From positions 1,364,001 through 1,428,000 of the forward strand of contig NZ_BLJF01000001.1 of NCBI RefSeq assembly GCF_009932335.1: a stretch of DNA of 64,000 nucleotides. The letters are read 5' to 3'. The translations under genes and the position numbers were made by a program. Origin of the DNA: Pseudomonas asiatica (GTDB lineage: Bacteria > Pseudomonadota > Gammaproteobacteria > Pseudomonadales > Pseudomonadaceae). Under the pieces are notes generated by a model. It was not told the DNA's origin. It saw only the letters and a program-made list of their open reading frames with translations, and did not search any database. Positions 1-6,947 of this stretch are shown here, one piece after another; position 1 is the stretch's first letter, and every line of letters begins with the position of its first letter.

Positions 1-485
1 GGTGCGCGGCTACCCTTGCACCAGTCCAGGCCGACCTCATCAAGGAAGCACTGGCTGATTTCCTCCCAGTGGCTGGCCAGTCCTGCCCAATCCTTCCCGT
101 GGCAGACCATCTCGCCCATACGGGGCTTCCACTCAGGGATCAATTCAAGGAGCTTGATGCAGCGGTTCAGGTCGTCTGGATCGAGCGGATAGTCGAAGTA
201 GCCGTTCTTCGGCGTCAGTCCCAGCATGTGGTCGTGAATAGCTCGCGACGACATGCCTACCTCGCCGTCACGCACCCACGCAGCGGCACGCTGCTCGACG
301 GTCTTGTCAGCGCCCGGCATGGTGGTGTCGTAGCCAAGTGGACAGCCGGCCCTTTCCAAGGCGTCGACGCAAGCCTGCTCGAAAGCCCTCTGGCTGACCC
401 GGCCTTGGATCAGGTCGTTCATGGTCGGCGTGATGGCGTCCAGCTGGCGCTGGTTCAGTTTGTGTTCGCGCAGCACAATGCTCAT
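1..485 (-). CDS. Hypothetical phage protein, 3' end outside window
   Basis: The reading frame opens at ATG 485-483 and stays open to the window edge, giving at least 161 residues that begin MSIVLREHKLNQRQLD. Its start overlaps the stop of the next gene by an ATGA-type junction (482-485), so it belongs to the tightly packed leftward block of the prophage. I see no signal peptide or membrane segment and no motif I can assign. The composition is soluble and mixed-charge. It probably belongs to the left arm that leads towards the phage integrase outside the window. Confidence 0.7.
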   Translation of the reverse strand, partial: MSIVLREHKLNQRQLDAITPTMNDLIQGRVSQRAFEQACVDALERAGCPLGYDTTMPGADKTVEQRAAAWVRDGEVGMSSRAIHDHMLGLTPKNGYFDYPLDPDDLNRCIKLLELIPEWKPRMGEMVCHGKDWAGLASHWEEISQCFLDEVGLDWCKGSRA

Positions 486-1216
486 GCCCGACCTCCTGCC
501 AATTCTGCCAGCTCAGCCACCAGCGCCTCAGTGCGCCCGTAGAACTTCCCGGCATCCTCATTCACGAACCGCTCGAGCACGGTGGCCACAGCCTGCTGGT
601 TGGCCAGGCCGCGCAGATCCGCCTCGGTGAGTGGCGTGTCTGTCGATGGCGCGTGCACGAAAGCCTCCTGGCTGATCAGCAGGGTGCGAACCGGGCGGAT
701 GCCCTTGCACTTGCTCACCCAGTTCGTGTCAGGCACGCACCAGGGCAACATGTGCAGGTACCACGCAGTAGCCGCGTTCGACTTCTGACTGCTGGTCCAG
801 TACTCGCTGAGGCCGAACGCCTGGGCCGCGCCCCTGACTGTGTACGACCCGTCGTGCCCCCATTCTGGAAGCTGCAAGAGATTGCAGCGAAGCACCTGCA
901 GCTCCTCGATGGACGGGATATGCCAGCCCCAGGCGCCACGGATGTTCATGCCCAGCACCTTGCGGGCAATAGCGCTGCCCTCGGCGGCCATGGCCTGGGT
1001 GTTGGCCATTCCGTCAAAGCGTGACGTGGCGCCACGGATGCGTGGGCGCGGGCCTTCCTCCTGCCACCAGTGTGCGGCGACTTCAAAGTCCCGGCCTGCA
1101 TCGATAACCGCGTGCTCGGCGCCGTCGAAGAACAGGCGCCCGGCGAAGAAGCCACCACCAAGCGGCTGGCCAACGGCGGGGAGGGCGGCGGGGTTGATTG
1201 AACGACGCTTGGTCAT
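482..1216 (-). CDS. DUF1566-like phage protein
   Basis: This 244-residue protein carries a central stretch with WGWHIPSIEEL followed by YWTSSQ and a C-terminal KGIRPVRTL. That is the pattern of DUF1566/Lcl-C-like domains found in phage and secreted proteins. The domain occupies roughly residues 55-185 and its function is unknown. The C-terminal 60 residues are helical and charged. It overlaps both neighbours by four bases, which indicates translational coupling in a leftward operon. There is no signal peptide. The family assignment rests on the tryptophan-rich motifs only. Confidence 0.65.
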   Translation of the reverse strand: MTKRRSINPAALPAVGQPLGGGFFAGRLFFDGAEHAVIDAGRDFEVAAHWWQEEGPRPRIRGATSRFDGMANTQAMAAEGSAIARKVLGMNIRGAWGWHIPSIEELQVLRCNLLQLPEWGHDGSYTVRGAAQAFGLSEYWTSSQKSNAATAWYLHMLPWCVPDTNWVSKCKGIRPVRTLLISQEAFVHAPSTDTPLTEADLRGLANQQAVATVLERFVNEDAGKFYGRTEALVAELAELAGGRA

Positions 1217-1902
1217 TTTGCAATCCTCGGTTTGCCCGTAACTACTCGACTGCCCTCGGCGTCATGCACCGTCACCGTTGGCGAATTCCTCACCATGGAG
1301 CCGTCGGGCATTTGGGTGTAGGTAGGGATGCCGTAGAACGGTCCGTCAGGTGCAAACGGATCGGGCAGGGCGCCGGGGTTGTCCAGCAGCATCTGCTCGA
1401 ACTGGCGCATGCAGGCGTTGAACAGAGGGCCGTCCTTGAAGTCACGCTCTTTGCGGCCCGACTTGGTGCTGGCGCTGTCTTCCAGGCCGGCCACGAACAC
1501 GACCCCGGAGAGTGTGCCTTTGGCCTCGGCGGCGTACTCGGCAGCTTCAGCCCGGTGTACCGGGTTGACCGCCAGAACATCGAGGATCACGTCCAGCCCA
1601 TGCACGACGGTCAAGTAGTCGTCGGCACGCAGGAGCCAGTCCGCGATTGCCAGGAAGTTCTTCCTGCGCCAGACGCGCCGAGCGTCACTTTGCGCCTCAA
1701 GCTCTTTCACCTTGTTGGCAGTGAATGGCAGGCCCGCCTTCGCTGCCTTTATCTGCGCGGCGTAGTAGGTGTGATCGTGTTCGCGTTGGGAGCACAGGTG
1801 CCGCGTAAAACGCCGAGCAATGATCAGCGAGATCAGAGGTTCGACGTTGCCGCGATTGGCTAGCTCCGCCAGCCGGCGGGCGTGCTCGGACTTCATCAGC
1901 AT
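1213..1902 (-). CDS. Hypothetical phage protein
   Basis: The product has 229 residues from the start MLMKSEHARRLAEL. The frame is open further upstream, but the ATG at 1902 keeps only a short overlap with the small upstream gene, whose stop lies at 1896-1898. An ATG at 1896 is an alternative start. The protein is soluble, with a lysine- and arginine-rich helical N-terminal half. I recognise no catalytic motif. The gene is packed with overlaps on both sides in the leftward prophage operon. Confidence 0.6.
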   Translation of the reverse strand: MLMKSEHARRLAELANRGNVEPLISLIIARRFTRHLCSQREHDHTYYAAQIKAAKAGLPFTANKVKELEAQSDARRVWRRKNFLAIADWLLRADDYLTVVHGLDVILDVLAVNPVHRAEAAEYAAEAKGTLSGVVFVAGLEDSASTKSGRKERDFKDGPLFNACMRQFEQMLLDNPGALPDPFAPDGPFYGIPTYTQMPDGSMVRNSPTVTVHDAEGSRVVTGKPRIAK

Positions 1903-2042
1903 GGGAACCCCCGGAAGTGATCGGCCAGAACCTGGCGCCCGTCCAGGCCGCAAGCGGCAGACAAGTCCAGCACTTGGCCAAAGGTGGTTTGACGCTGCTG
2001 CAGGGCATCCCACAGCAGCAAGAGCAGGCAGGCCTGGCTCAT
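1896..2042 (-). CDS. Small phage ORF, 48 residues
   Basis: An ATG at 2042-2040 opens a 48-codon frame starting MSQACLLLLLLWDALQQRQT and ending at TGA 1898-1896. It overlaps the stop of the CsrA-like gene upstream (2039-2042) and the start of the gene downstream. That four-base coupling on both sides is the main evidence that it is translated. The leucine run resembles a short helix, but I assign no function. Phage left arms often carry such small genes. Confidence 0.5.
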   Translation of the reverse strand: MSQACLLLLLWDALQQRQTTFGQVLDLSAACGLDGRQVLADHFRGFPC

Positions 2043-2434
2043 GGCTGCTGATCCTGTACCACCTGCTGCTGCAAGGCCTCCAGGCGCAGGGCGGTGTCGA
2101 TCTCCTGATCCAGCTCTTCGCCGGAGAGCCAGTTATCGCCGCGCACTACCAGCAGGTCTTCGTCAGGATCTTCGATGCGCTCGCGGTCACGCAGCCAGCG
2201 GTAACGGCGCGCATCTGCCGCCAGCTTGACGTGCTCGTCGATGCTGAACGCTGGCGCTTCCTCGACGGTACCTTCAGCCACGCGGCGGGCGTGGATCTCT
2301 TCGCGGTCAACGATCACCCCGCGCGGGGCCTCAATCCCCAGGCGAACCTGGCAGCCGTTAACCTGGGCCACACTGACCCGGATGTTGCCGCCGATGATGA
2401 CGGCCTTGCCGATGTTCCGGCTGAGCATAAGCAT
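2039..2434 (-). CDS. CsrA/RsmA-like RNA-binding protein with C-terminal extension
   Basis: The first ~55 residues read like CsrA: MLMLSRNIGKAVIIGG, then a strand ending QVRLGIEAPRGVIVDREEI. These match the beta-strand fold and the conserved GI-AP--V-V-REEI segment used by CsrA/RsmA to bind GGA motifs in mRNA leaders. A normal CsrA is about 60 residues; this protein has 131, with a charged C-terminal domain of about 75 residues containing RYRWLRDRERIEDPDED. The start at 2434 is chosen because AAGGAG lies six bases upstream. Frame continues upstream without an RBS. A phage-borne CsrA could alter host or phage mRNA translation; this is inference. Confidence 0.8.
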   Translation of the reverse strand: MLMLSRNIGKAVIIGGNIRVSVAQVNGCQVRLGIEAPRGVIVDREEIHARRVAEGTVEEAPAFSIDEHVKLAADARRYRWLRDRERIEDPDEDLLVVRGDNWLSGEELDQEIDTALRLEALQQQVVQDQQP

Positions 2435-2524
2435 GTGAATCTCCTTATTTCGGGCAAGCCGGTGGCCTGCCGCGTTTGTTGGCTTTCGCAAAAATCAGGG
2501 TTGGATCAGGTCAGGCCAGCAGCG

Positions 2525-2905
2525 TCACGCCACCGCCAAGGCACACTCAGCGCGCCGAGTTGCTACACGGGTTTCAATCTTGCGTTCGCCTTGACGGCGT
2601 ACGCGTGTGAATTCGTCAGTGCTGGATACGGAATGTCCAACCAACACAGCGCAGATAGTTACGACCATCGGGGAAATCAGGCCTCTTCGCATTGCTTCTG
2701 CCACGAGCTGTGCACGCTTGATCACACCGAGTTTGGTGCTGGCCGCAAGCAGGCGCTTGTCGATGGTGTCCTTGGCTACACCGAGCTCACGGGCTGCTTC
2801 TTTGCTTGTCATCCCGCATGCCACAGCCATAACGCACTGAAGCTCGCGCTCCGCCAGGCCCAGCCCAAGGCTGCCAGTCCAGTTACCGAAAGTCAGTGCG
2901 TTCAT
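2525..2905 (-). CDS. LuxR-type HTH regulator
   Basis: The 126-residue protein begins MNALTFGNWTGSLGLGLAER and contains ERELQCVMAVACGMTSKEAA followed by ELGVAKDTIDKRLLAASTKL. This is the four-helix DNA-binding domain of LuxR/FixJ-type regulators at about residues 18-75. No receiver or ligand-binding domain is present, so it is a stand-alone DNA-binding protein. A strong sigma-70-like promoter (TTGACA, 17 bp, CATTAT) lies upstream and overlaps two repressor half-sites. It is therefore probably controlled by the phage repressor and silent or modulated in the lysogen. Confidence 0.75.
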   Translation of the reverse strand: MNALTFGNWTGSLGLGLAERELQCVMAVACGMTSKEAARELGVAKDTIDKRLLAASTKLGVIKRAQLVAEAMRRGLISPMVVTICAVLVGHSVSSTDEFTRVRRQGERKIETRVATRRAECALAVA

Positions 2906-2939
2906 TTTTTCGCTCCGTGCGGGTGAGTTGATGTGGCGA

Positions 2940-2979
2940 ATAATGGTTTGCCTTTATTTGCCTGTCAACAGGTATGCCT
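2940..2979 (-). promoter_or_regulatory. Leftward promoter with two repressor half-sites
   Basis: On the minus strand, TTGACA (2968-2963), a 17-bp spacer and CATTAT (2945-2940) form a near-consensus sigma-70 promoter for the LuxR-type gene. GGTTTGCCT (2945-2953) and GGTATGCCT (2971-2979) on the plus strand repeat the half-site seen at the main repressor/cro operator (4263-4318), at almost the same spacing. The phage repressor probably binds here. Confidence 0.65.
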
Positions 2980-3029
2980 TTATTTTTTAGCAGCACTTCC
3001 CTAGGACGGTATCGCTTGGGTACCCTTTT

Positions 3030-3045
3030 CTGTATGGATATACAG
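3030..3045 (+). promoter_or_regulatory. LexA (SOS) box
   Basis: The 16-bp element CTGTATGGATATACAG fits the gammaproteobacterial LexA consensus CTG-N10-CAG. It overlaps a candidate promoter TTGGGT, 17 bp, TATACA (-10 at about 3039-3044), just upstream of the DUF1654 gene at 3062. The chromosomal DUF1654 gene has a perfect version of the same box at 38909-38924. Confidence 0.7.
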
Positions 3046-3061
3046 TAACTAGGAGATGGTT

Positions 3062-3379
3062 GTGGCCAAGCAAAAAAAACAAGCGGCAGAGCAGCGCACA
3101 GAGATGACAGGCATGGAGCGCTTGGTCTTGAGGGTTTCTTCGATGATCAACCATCCAATAGCTCAGACCCAGAGGTGGGTCACAATTCACCAGCTTGATA
3201 CTGATAGCGATCAGAATTGGGAGGAGGTCATGAGCATGATTGCTGAAACCCCAGGGATAGAAATGACCTTCAGCGATGATGGAAGCGTGACGCTTCAGTG
3301 GGAGGCCGATGAAGAGCAGACCTCCACCTTGGCGATGGATGGGGCAGAATCCGAAGAGGAGGTCGCCGCCCCGTTTTAA
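3062..3379 (+). CDS. DUF1654 family protein, prophage copy
   Basis: The protein contains RVSSMINHPIAQTQRWVTIH, then NWEEVMSMIAETPGIEMTF and DDGSVTLQW. This is the same layout as the chromosomal DUF1654 protein at 38647-38889 (RIQKIINSPTAQRSRAALIF, DWETLLEEIAENDNVTLAH, DDGGVQIFW). DUF1654 is a small Pseudomonas family of unknown function. AGGAG at 3051-3055 is directly adjacent to ATG 3056 but six bases from GTG 3062, so GTG is the likelier start. The lysine-rich N-terminus and acidic tail are extra to the domain. The upstream LexA box predicts SOS induction. Confidence 0.75.
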   Translation: MAKQKKQAAEQRTEMTGMERLVLRVSSMINHPIAQTQRWVTIHQLDTDSDQNWEEVMSMIAETPGIEMTFSDDGSVTLQWEADEEQTSTLAMDGAESEEEVAAPF

Positions 3380-3415
3380 GGGCGGCAATTGCGCGCTGTG
3401 CCCTCGCTCGGCGCG

Positions 3416-4246
3416 CTACAGAAGGTTGCCATTCCAGACGTATAGGACCTTTGCCTGGATGTAGGTCTCTTCTTTGCGGATCATCCGATCCTTATGCTTA
3501 GGGTTGTCGGAGATCATCTCGTAATGCTCATCGTCCGCGACTTGGAGGCGCTTGATGTACTCATGCCCACCCCAAGAGATGAAATACACTCCATCGCCGT
3601 TGAAGTCGCGTACAGTCACGTCGACAATTAATGGATCGCGATCCTTGATTGTTGGAGCCATTGATTGACCCCAGCCAGTGACGAGCTTCAGGTGATGTGG
3701 CTCTTTGAAATCAAGCCCCAGTTCACGTAGGTGGCTCAAGCTGACGCGAACGTCTCTGAGCATCTCCGGGTAGTCGTGCGTTACTTGGCCTCCACCCATT
3801 GCTCCTCGCACGTCATAGTGTGCAATTCGGATCATATCGCCAGCGGAGCCACGAGTAGCACCCACCTTTGCAGAGCCGTCGCCAGGGTGTGAATCGGTCT
3901 CTTCGGCAGCTTGGAGTAGACGATTGCGCGCCTCTTCCGACAGGCCCGAGCCCGTTTTTGCCAGCATCTGCCTGACCATGTCAGCAGCCGAGAGCTTCTG
4001 TATCTGCTCACCGACGAGAGCGTAGCCAGGCTCGGTTGGGGCGGGAATGCTACCCACGCCCTCCGCCAACCATAGCGCATCAACCCCGCAGATCTGGGCG
4101 ATCTTTACCAGGTGGCTACTGGATCGGGAGAGCCCTCTCTCGATTTCCGAGATTGAGGCTTGCGCGATGCCAGCCTTTTCGGCCAGCTCGGTCTGGGTAA
4201 GCCCTTTCAGGCGGCGGGCGTGTTTGAGTCGATCTTTGAGTTCCAT
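3416..4246 (-). CDS. Phage repressor, HTH plus S24 peptidase (CI/LexA type)
   Basis: The 276-residue protein has an N-terminal HTH_3 domain (residues 5-60, LTQTELAEKAGIAQASISEI) and a C-terminal S24/LexA-like peptidase domain. The catalytic serine is S195 in GWGQSMAPTIKD and the general-base lysine is K232 in EYIKRLQ. It should maintain lysogeny by repressing early genes and cleave itself when RecA is activated. It is transcribed leftward, divergent from the cro-like gene, across a region with repeated GGTATGCCT operators. A minus-strand promoter TTGCAA, 17 bp, TAGATT (4283-4255) fits its own transcription. Confidence 0.92.
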   Translation of the reverse strand: MELKDRLKHARRLKGLTQTELAEKAGIAQASISEIERGLSRSSSHLVKIAQICGVDALWLAEGVGSIPAPTEPGYALVGEQIQKLSAADMVRQMLAKTGSGLSEEARNRLLQAAEETDSHPGDGSAKVGATRGSAGDMIRIAHYDVRGAMGGGQVTHDYPEMLRDVRVSLSHLRELGLDFKEPHHLKLVTGWGQSMAPTIKDRDPLIVDVTVRDFNGDGVYFISWGGHEYIKRLQVADDEHYEMISDNPKHKDRMIRKEETYIQAKVLYVWNGNLL

Positions 4247-4254
4247 AACGCACC

Positions 4255-4318
4255 AATCTAATGGTTAGCCTTTTTCCTTGCAAAAAGGTATGCCTCTAAA
4301 ATACAGTAAAGGCATACC
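4255..4318. promoter_or_regulatory. Repressor/cro operator and divergent promoters
   Basis: Half-sites GGTTAGCCT (4263-4271) and GGTATGCCT (4287-4295) and the inverted AGGCATACC (4310-4318) lie between the repressor and cro-like genes. The last two form an inverted repeat. The self-palindromic TTGCAA at 4278-4283 can serve as -35 for both directions: leftward with TAGATT (4260-4255) and rightward with TACAGT (4302-4307). The right-hand promoter is the weaker assignment. Confidence 0.65.
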
Positions 4319-4337
4319 TCTATTTGGCGTTACGCCC

Positions 4338-4637
4338 ATGAATGAAATCTTCAATGACCTGGTCAAGTTTTTTGGCGGCCAGGTGGCAACAGCGAAAGCG
4401 CTCGGCGTGACGCAAGGCACTGTCAGCGGCTGGGTGCGCGGCGTTCATGGCTGCTCTGCTGATATGGCCCTAATCATTCAGGCCAAAACTCATGGTCGTT
4501 TCGCCGCTTCAAGCATTCGTCCCTCGCTGGCGGAATCGCTCCCGACCTTGGATCAAAAGGTACCAGCCAAGAGCCATCAAGCGCAGACCAACGAATCTGC
4601 TGTGAATTCATCCAGTACAGCACGGGCGAGCTTATGA
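4338..4637 (+). CDS. Cro/YdaS-like HTH protein
   Basis: From ATG 4338 the product is 99 residues beginning MNEIFNDLVKFFGGQVATAK. The HTH is ALGVTQGTVSGWVRGVHGCS, the pattern of YdaS/Cro-like repressors, with the remainder a serine-rich tail. An in-frame ATG at 4278 would place the start inside the operator, so I chose the internal one. It lies opposite the S24 repressor and is the first rightward gene. It is expected to shut off repressor synthesis and allow lytic development. Confidence 0.8.
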   Translation: MNEIFNDLVKFFGGQVATAKALGVTQGTVSGWVRGVHGCSADMALIIQAKTHGRFAASSIRPSLAESLPTLDQKVPAKSHQAQTNESAVNSSSTARASL

Positions 4638-4692
4638 GCGCCTGCGCTGCTCAGTTTTTGTTGTCTGGCTGACTTTTCAGTAGGCAACAAAA

Positions 4693-4717
4693 AACCCGCT
4701 TGCCGGCGGGTTCTTTA
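4693..4717 (+). terminator. Rho-independent terminator after the cro-like gene
   Basis: AACCCGC (4693-4699) pairs with GCGGGTT (4706-4712) and is followed by CTTT. A second hairpin GGTCCC/GGGACC (4723-4740) follows at once. Such a site right after cro is expected for an early terminator. Confidence 0.65.
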
Positions 4718-4772
4718 AATCCGGTCCCTTGCCGGGGACCTTCTTGAATCTTCGTCACTTGGAGACGATCTC

Positions 4773-5087
4773 ATGCACCCGAAAAATAACACTACGGATT
4801 CCAGCGCGCAAGGGAGCGTGCTTGGCAGTCTGCTCGTAACCCGAGTATCAGAATTCAATCCAGTCAGCGGTGGCAGTCTGTTTGCCGTAGTCGAAGGTGT
4901 CAGCTGTGGTGACGCTATGAATGTGGCCAGTGCGAGTCTGTCCTCGGCTGAGGCTCTACTCGGCGACCTAGTTGCCGACGGTGACAGCGTGCATCAGGCC
5001 TATGCAATTCGGGCCCTGGTGCGCGAGGCCAAAGCGTTGATCGACTCGAGCGTAATTTCGGTTGAACTAGCGGAAGGTGTGCGATGA
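4773..5087 (+). CDS. DUF3077-like Pseudomonas phage protein
   Basis: The 104-residue product contains LFAVVEGVSCGDAMNVASAS followed by an alanine-rich helix and AKALIDSS near the end. This resembles the small Pseudomonas DUF3077 family, in which a G(V/I)-x-DA pattern precedes a helical bundle. Function is unknown. It overlaps the next gene by four bases (ATGA at 5084) and starts the early operon downstream of the terminator. The first ~20 residues are polar and probably disordered. The family call is from memory of the pattern. Confidence 0.6.
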   Translation: MHPKNNTTDSSAQGSVLGSLLVTRVSEFNPVSGGSLFAVVEGVSCGDAMNVASASLSSAEALLGDLVADGDSVHQAYAIRALVREAKALIDSSVISVELAEGVR

Positions 5088-5407
5088 AAAACACACCTCA
5101 AACCGTTGATCATCCATTCTCCGTGCAAGGCCTGCATGATGTTCTGCAAGCCGCAGGAGGTATACCAGTTCACGAATCTCTTGACGCAGCAATCGATCGA
5201 CTTCAAGTGGCAATTGGTGGCGTTCGCGAGCTGATTCAAATCTCTTCGGTATCGAACCAAGCGACCCTGGTTTTCTTCGCGGCAGAAAGTGCCTTAGCGC
5301 TGGTTATCGCCGCGCATGCTGGAGTTGCCCCGCAGAATGAAGTTGTACAACGCGCGCCACATAAACCTGCTTCGCCAGTTCGTGGCGCGGGAGGTGCAGC
5401 ATGCTAA
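5084..5407 (+). CDS. Small DUF3077-like phage protein
   Basis: This 107-residue protein contains GLHDVLQAAGGIPVHESLDA and a hydrophobic helix LVFFAAESALALVIAAHAG. The layout mirrors its upstream neighbour (GIP-x-ESLDAA versus GVSCGDAMNVA), so the two may be diverged paralogues. It starts within the preceding stop codon and overlaps the next gene by seven bases. Function is unknown. Confidence 0.55.
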   Translation: MKNTPQTVDHPFSVQGLHDVLQAAGGIPVHESLDAAIDRLQVAIGGVRELIQISSVSNQATLVFFAAESALALVIAAHAGVAPQNEVVQRAPHKPASPVRGAGGAAC

Positions 5408-5697
5408 TTGCGCGAACCGAATTGGTGCCGATGGCGGTTGCCGGCGAGATAGTGCAGGACGTGACCCTCACGGCAGCGGACATTGCGCGCTTCAACGAAG
5501 CGCGTGAGTCATTCAAGTTGATCAAGGCCTTGTATTGGGCGCACGTCGTGCCTTCGCTCGGCGGATTCGATAATCCAGTAGCCGGCGAACTTGAGCGTCT
5601 GTTCGAGCGCGTCGTTTTCGACACGCGAAACTTTATGTGGCCTCACCGCAACGCGGCTGCCTTCCATGAAGCGAAGGATGTGGGAGGTGCTCCATGA
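5401..5697 (+). CDS. Hypothetical phage early protein
   Basis: The 98-residue product begins MLIARTELVPMAVAGEIVQD and is rich in helical stretches with FNEARESFKLIKALYWAHVV. It has no signal peptide or recognisable motif. It overlaps the previous gene by seven bases and the Rha gene by four, so it is clearly part of the coupled early operon. Confidence 0.55.
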   Translation: MLIARTELVPMAVAGEIVQDVTLTAADIARFNEARESFKLIKALYWAHVVPSLGGFDNPVAGELERLFERVVFDTRNFMWPHRNAAAFHEAKDVGGAP

Positions 5698-6422
5698 GCC
5701 TGATCACCTCCGAAGCGATCACCATGTCCTCGCAGGAGATTGCTGACCTTGTCGGCTCCCGGCATGACAGCGTGAAGCGCACCATAGAAAGACTCGCCGA
5801 GAAGAGCACTATTTCCCAGCCACCGTTGGTGGCTGGACCGCGCTCTGGCAATGGAGTTGTGGTGCAAGAGTACCTGGTGAACAAGCGCGATAGCTTCGTC
5901 GTCGTAGCCCAACTCTCCCCAGAGTTCACGGCAGCCCTTGTCGATCGCTGGCAGGAACTGGAGCAGCAAGTCGCACGCCCGATGACCCAGGCGGAGCTGA
6001 TCGCGGCCAGTGCAAACCACCTGGTGGCGATCGAGCGCAAGCAGGCGGAGCAGCAGCAGGCTCTGGCGCAGGTAGAAGACCGTACCAGCCGGCTGGAGCA
6101 GGTCCGCTATCTCGACTCCGTGCCCAGCGGTTTCGAGACCATCACCACGATCCGCGACCGTATCAACAATCGCCATGGTCTGCCGGCCTGGGTGGTAAAC
6201 GCAGTGATGCGTGAGGTTTCGGGCGCTCCGCTGCCGTTCGCCATGGTGCGCAGCCGCCATTCCGAAGAAGGGGGGCAGCCGTTCGCGATCTGGCCCAAGC
6301 CTGCCATTACGCGCCGATTTGACCAGTTCGTGGAGCAATGTGCGTACGTCACACCCGAGCGTGCAACCCACCCCGAGATCCCACAAGGGCGATTCAAGAT
6401 CAACCCGAGGGCGCCGCAATGA
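5694..6422 (+). CDS. Rha family phage regulatory protein
   Basis: The N-terminal ~95 residues match phage Rha/pRha proteins: MSSQEIADLVGSRHDSVKRT, an EYLVNKRDSFVVVAQLSPEF strand-helix segment, then VDRWQELE. A coiled-coil linker (about 105-140) follows, and the C-terminal half contains IRDRINNRHGLPAWVVNAVM, which resembles a second DNA-binding module. Rha proteins interfere with phage growth when IHF is absent in Salmonella phage; the role here is unknown. It overlaps both neighbours by four bases. Confidence 0.75.
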   Translation: MSLITSEAITMSSQEIADLVGSRHDSVKRTIERLAEKSTISQPPLVAGPRSGNGVVVQEYLVNKRDSFVVVAQLSPEFTAALVDRWQELEQQVARPMTQAELIAASANHLVAIERKQAEQQQALAQVEDRTSRLEQVRYLDSVPSGFETITTIRDRINNRHGLPAWVVNAVMREVSGAPLPFAMVRSRHSEEGGQPFAIWPKPAITRRFDQFVEQCAYVTPERATHPEIPQGRFKINPRAPQ

Positions 6423-6943
6423 CCGACAACGTGATCCCTCTGTTTGGCCGGAAGCCAACTGATCCGGTGGTGATCAACGAGGCGTACTTCGAACCACTGA
6501 CCAACGATCAGCTCGCTTACCGGGCCTGGAACCATTGCGACCTGGCAGAGGAAATTTTCTTCTCGGATGAGGCAGAGCAAGACTCCCTGCGCGAAGCCAA
6601 GTTTGAAGTGCTCATGGCTCAGTGGGCTTTGCGGGTGCTGGTTCGGCGACTAACCGGACTCCCGGCACTTGAGCTTCGGGAGCAGGTGAATCAGGCGTTC
6701 CTTGATCGGCTTGCCAACGATCCGGACGGGCTGACTTCAGCGACTGAGCAAGGCTCTGGCGAATCCTTGGTGATGCTCCCGTGGCCCAGCTACGCCGGGG
6801 CTCGCCATTTGCCTGAACGCGAGCGGTGGGTGGTTTACAGCACAGCCAAAGCATATCGGGCCGCATTGGAAGAGCAGGGTATCGCCATGGCTGAACCCTA
6901 CGACCAGTTTGTCCAGCGGATCACCGCTGAGTTGGAGATCTGA
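6419..6943 (+). CDS. Hypothetical phage early protein
   Basis: From the ATG at 6419, which overlaps the Rha stop, the protein has 174 residues and begins MTDNVIPLFGRKPTDPVVIN. The MTDNVIPLFGR opening resembles small phage proteins in other Pseudomonas prophages, but I cannot assign a function. It is acidic, with several helices and no membrane segment. The gene sits between Rha and the replication initiator in the early operon. Confidence 0.6.
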   Translation: MTDNVIPLFGRKPTDPVVINEAYFEPLTNDQLAYRAWNHCDLAEEIFFSDEAEQDSLREAKFEVLMAQWALRVLVRRLTGLPALELREQVNQAFLDRLANDPDGLTSATEQGSGESLVMLPWPSYAGARHLPERERWVVYSTAKAYRAALEEQGIAMAEPYDQFVQRITAELEI

Positions 6944-6947
6944 ACCC

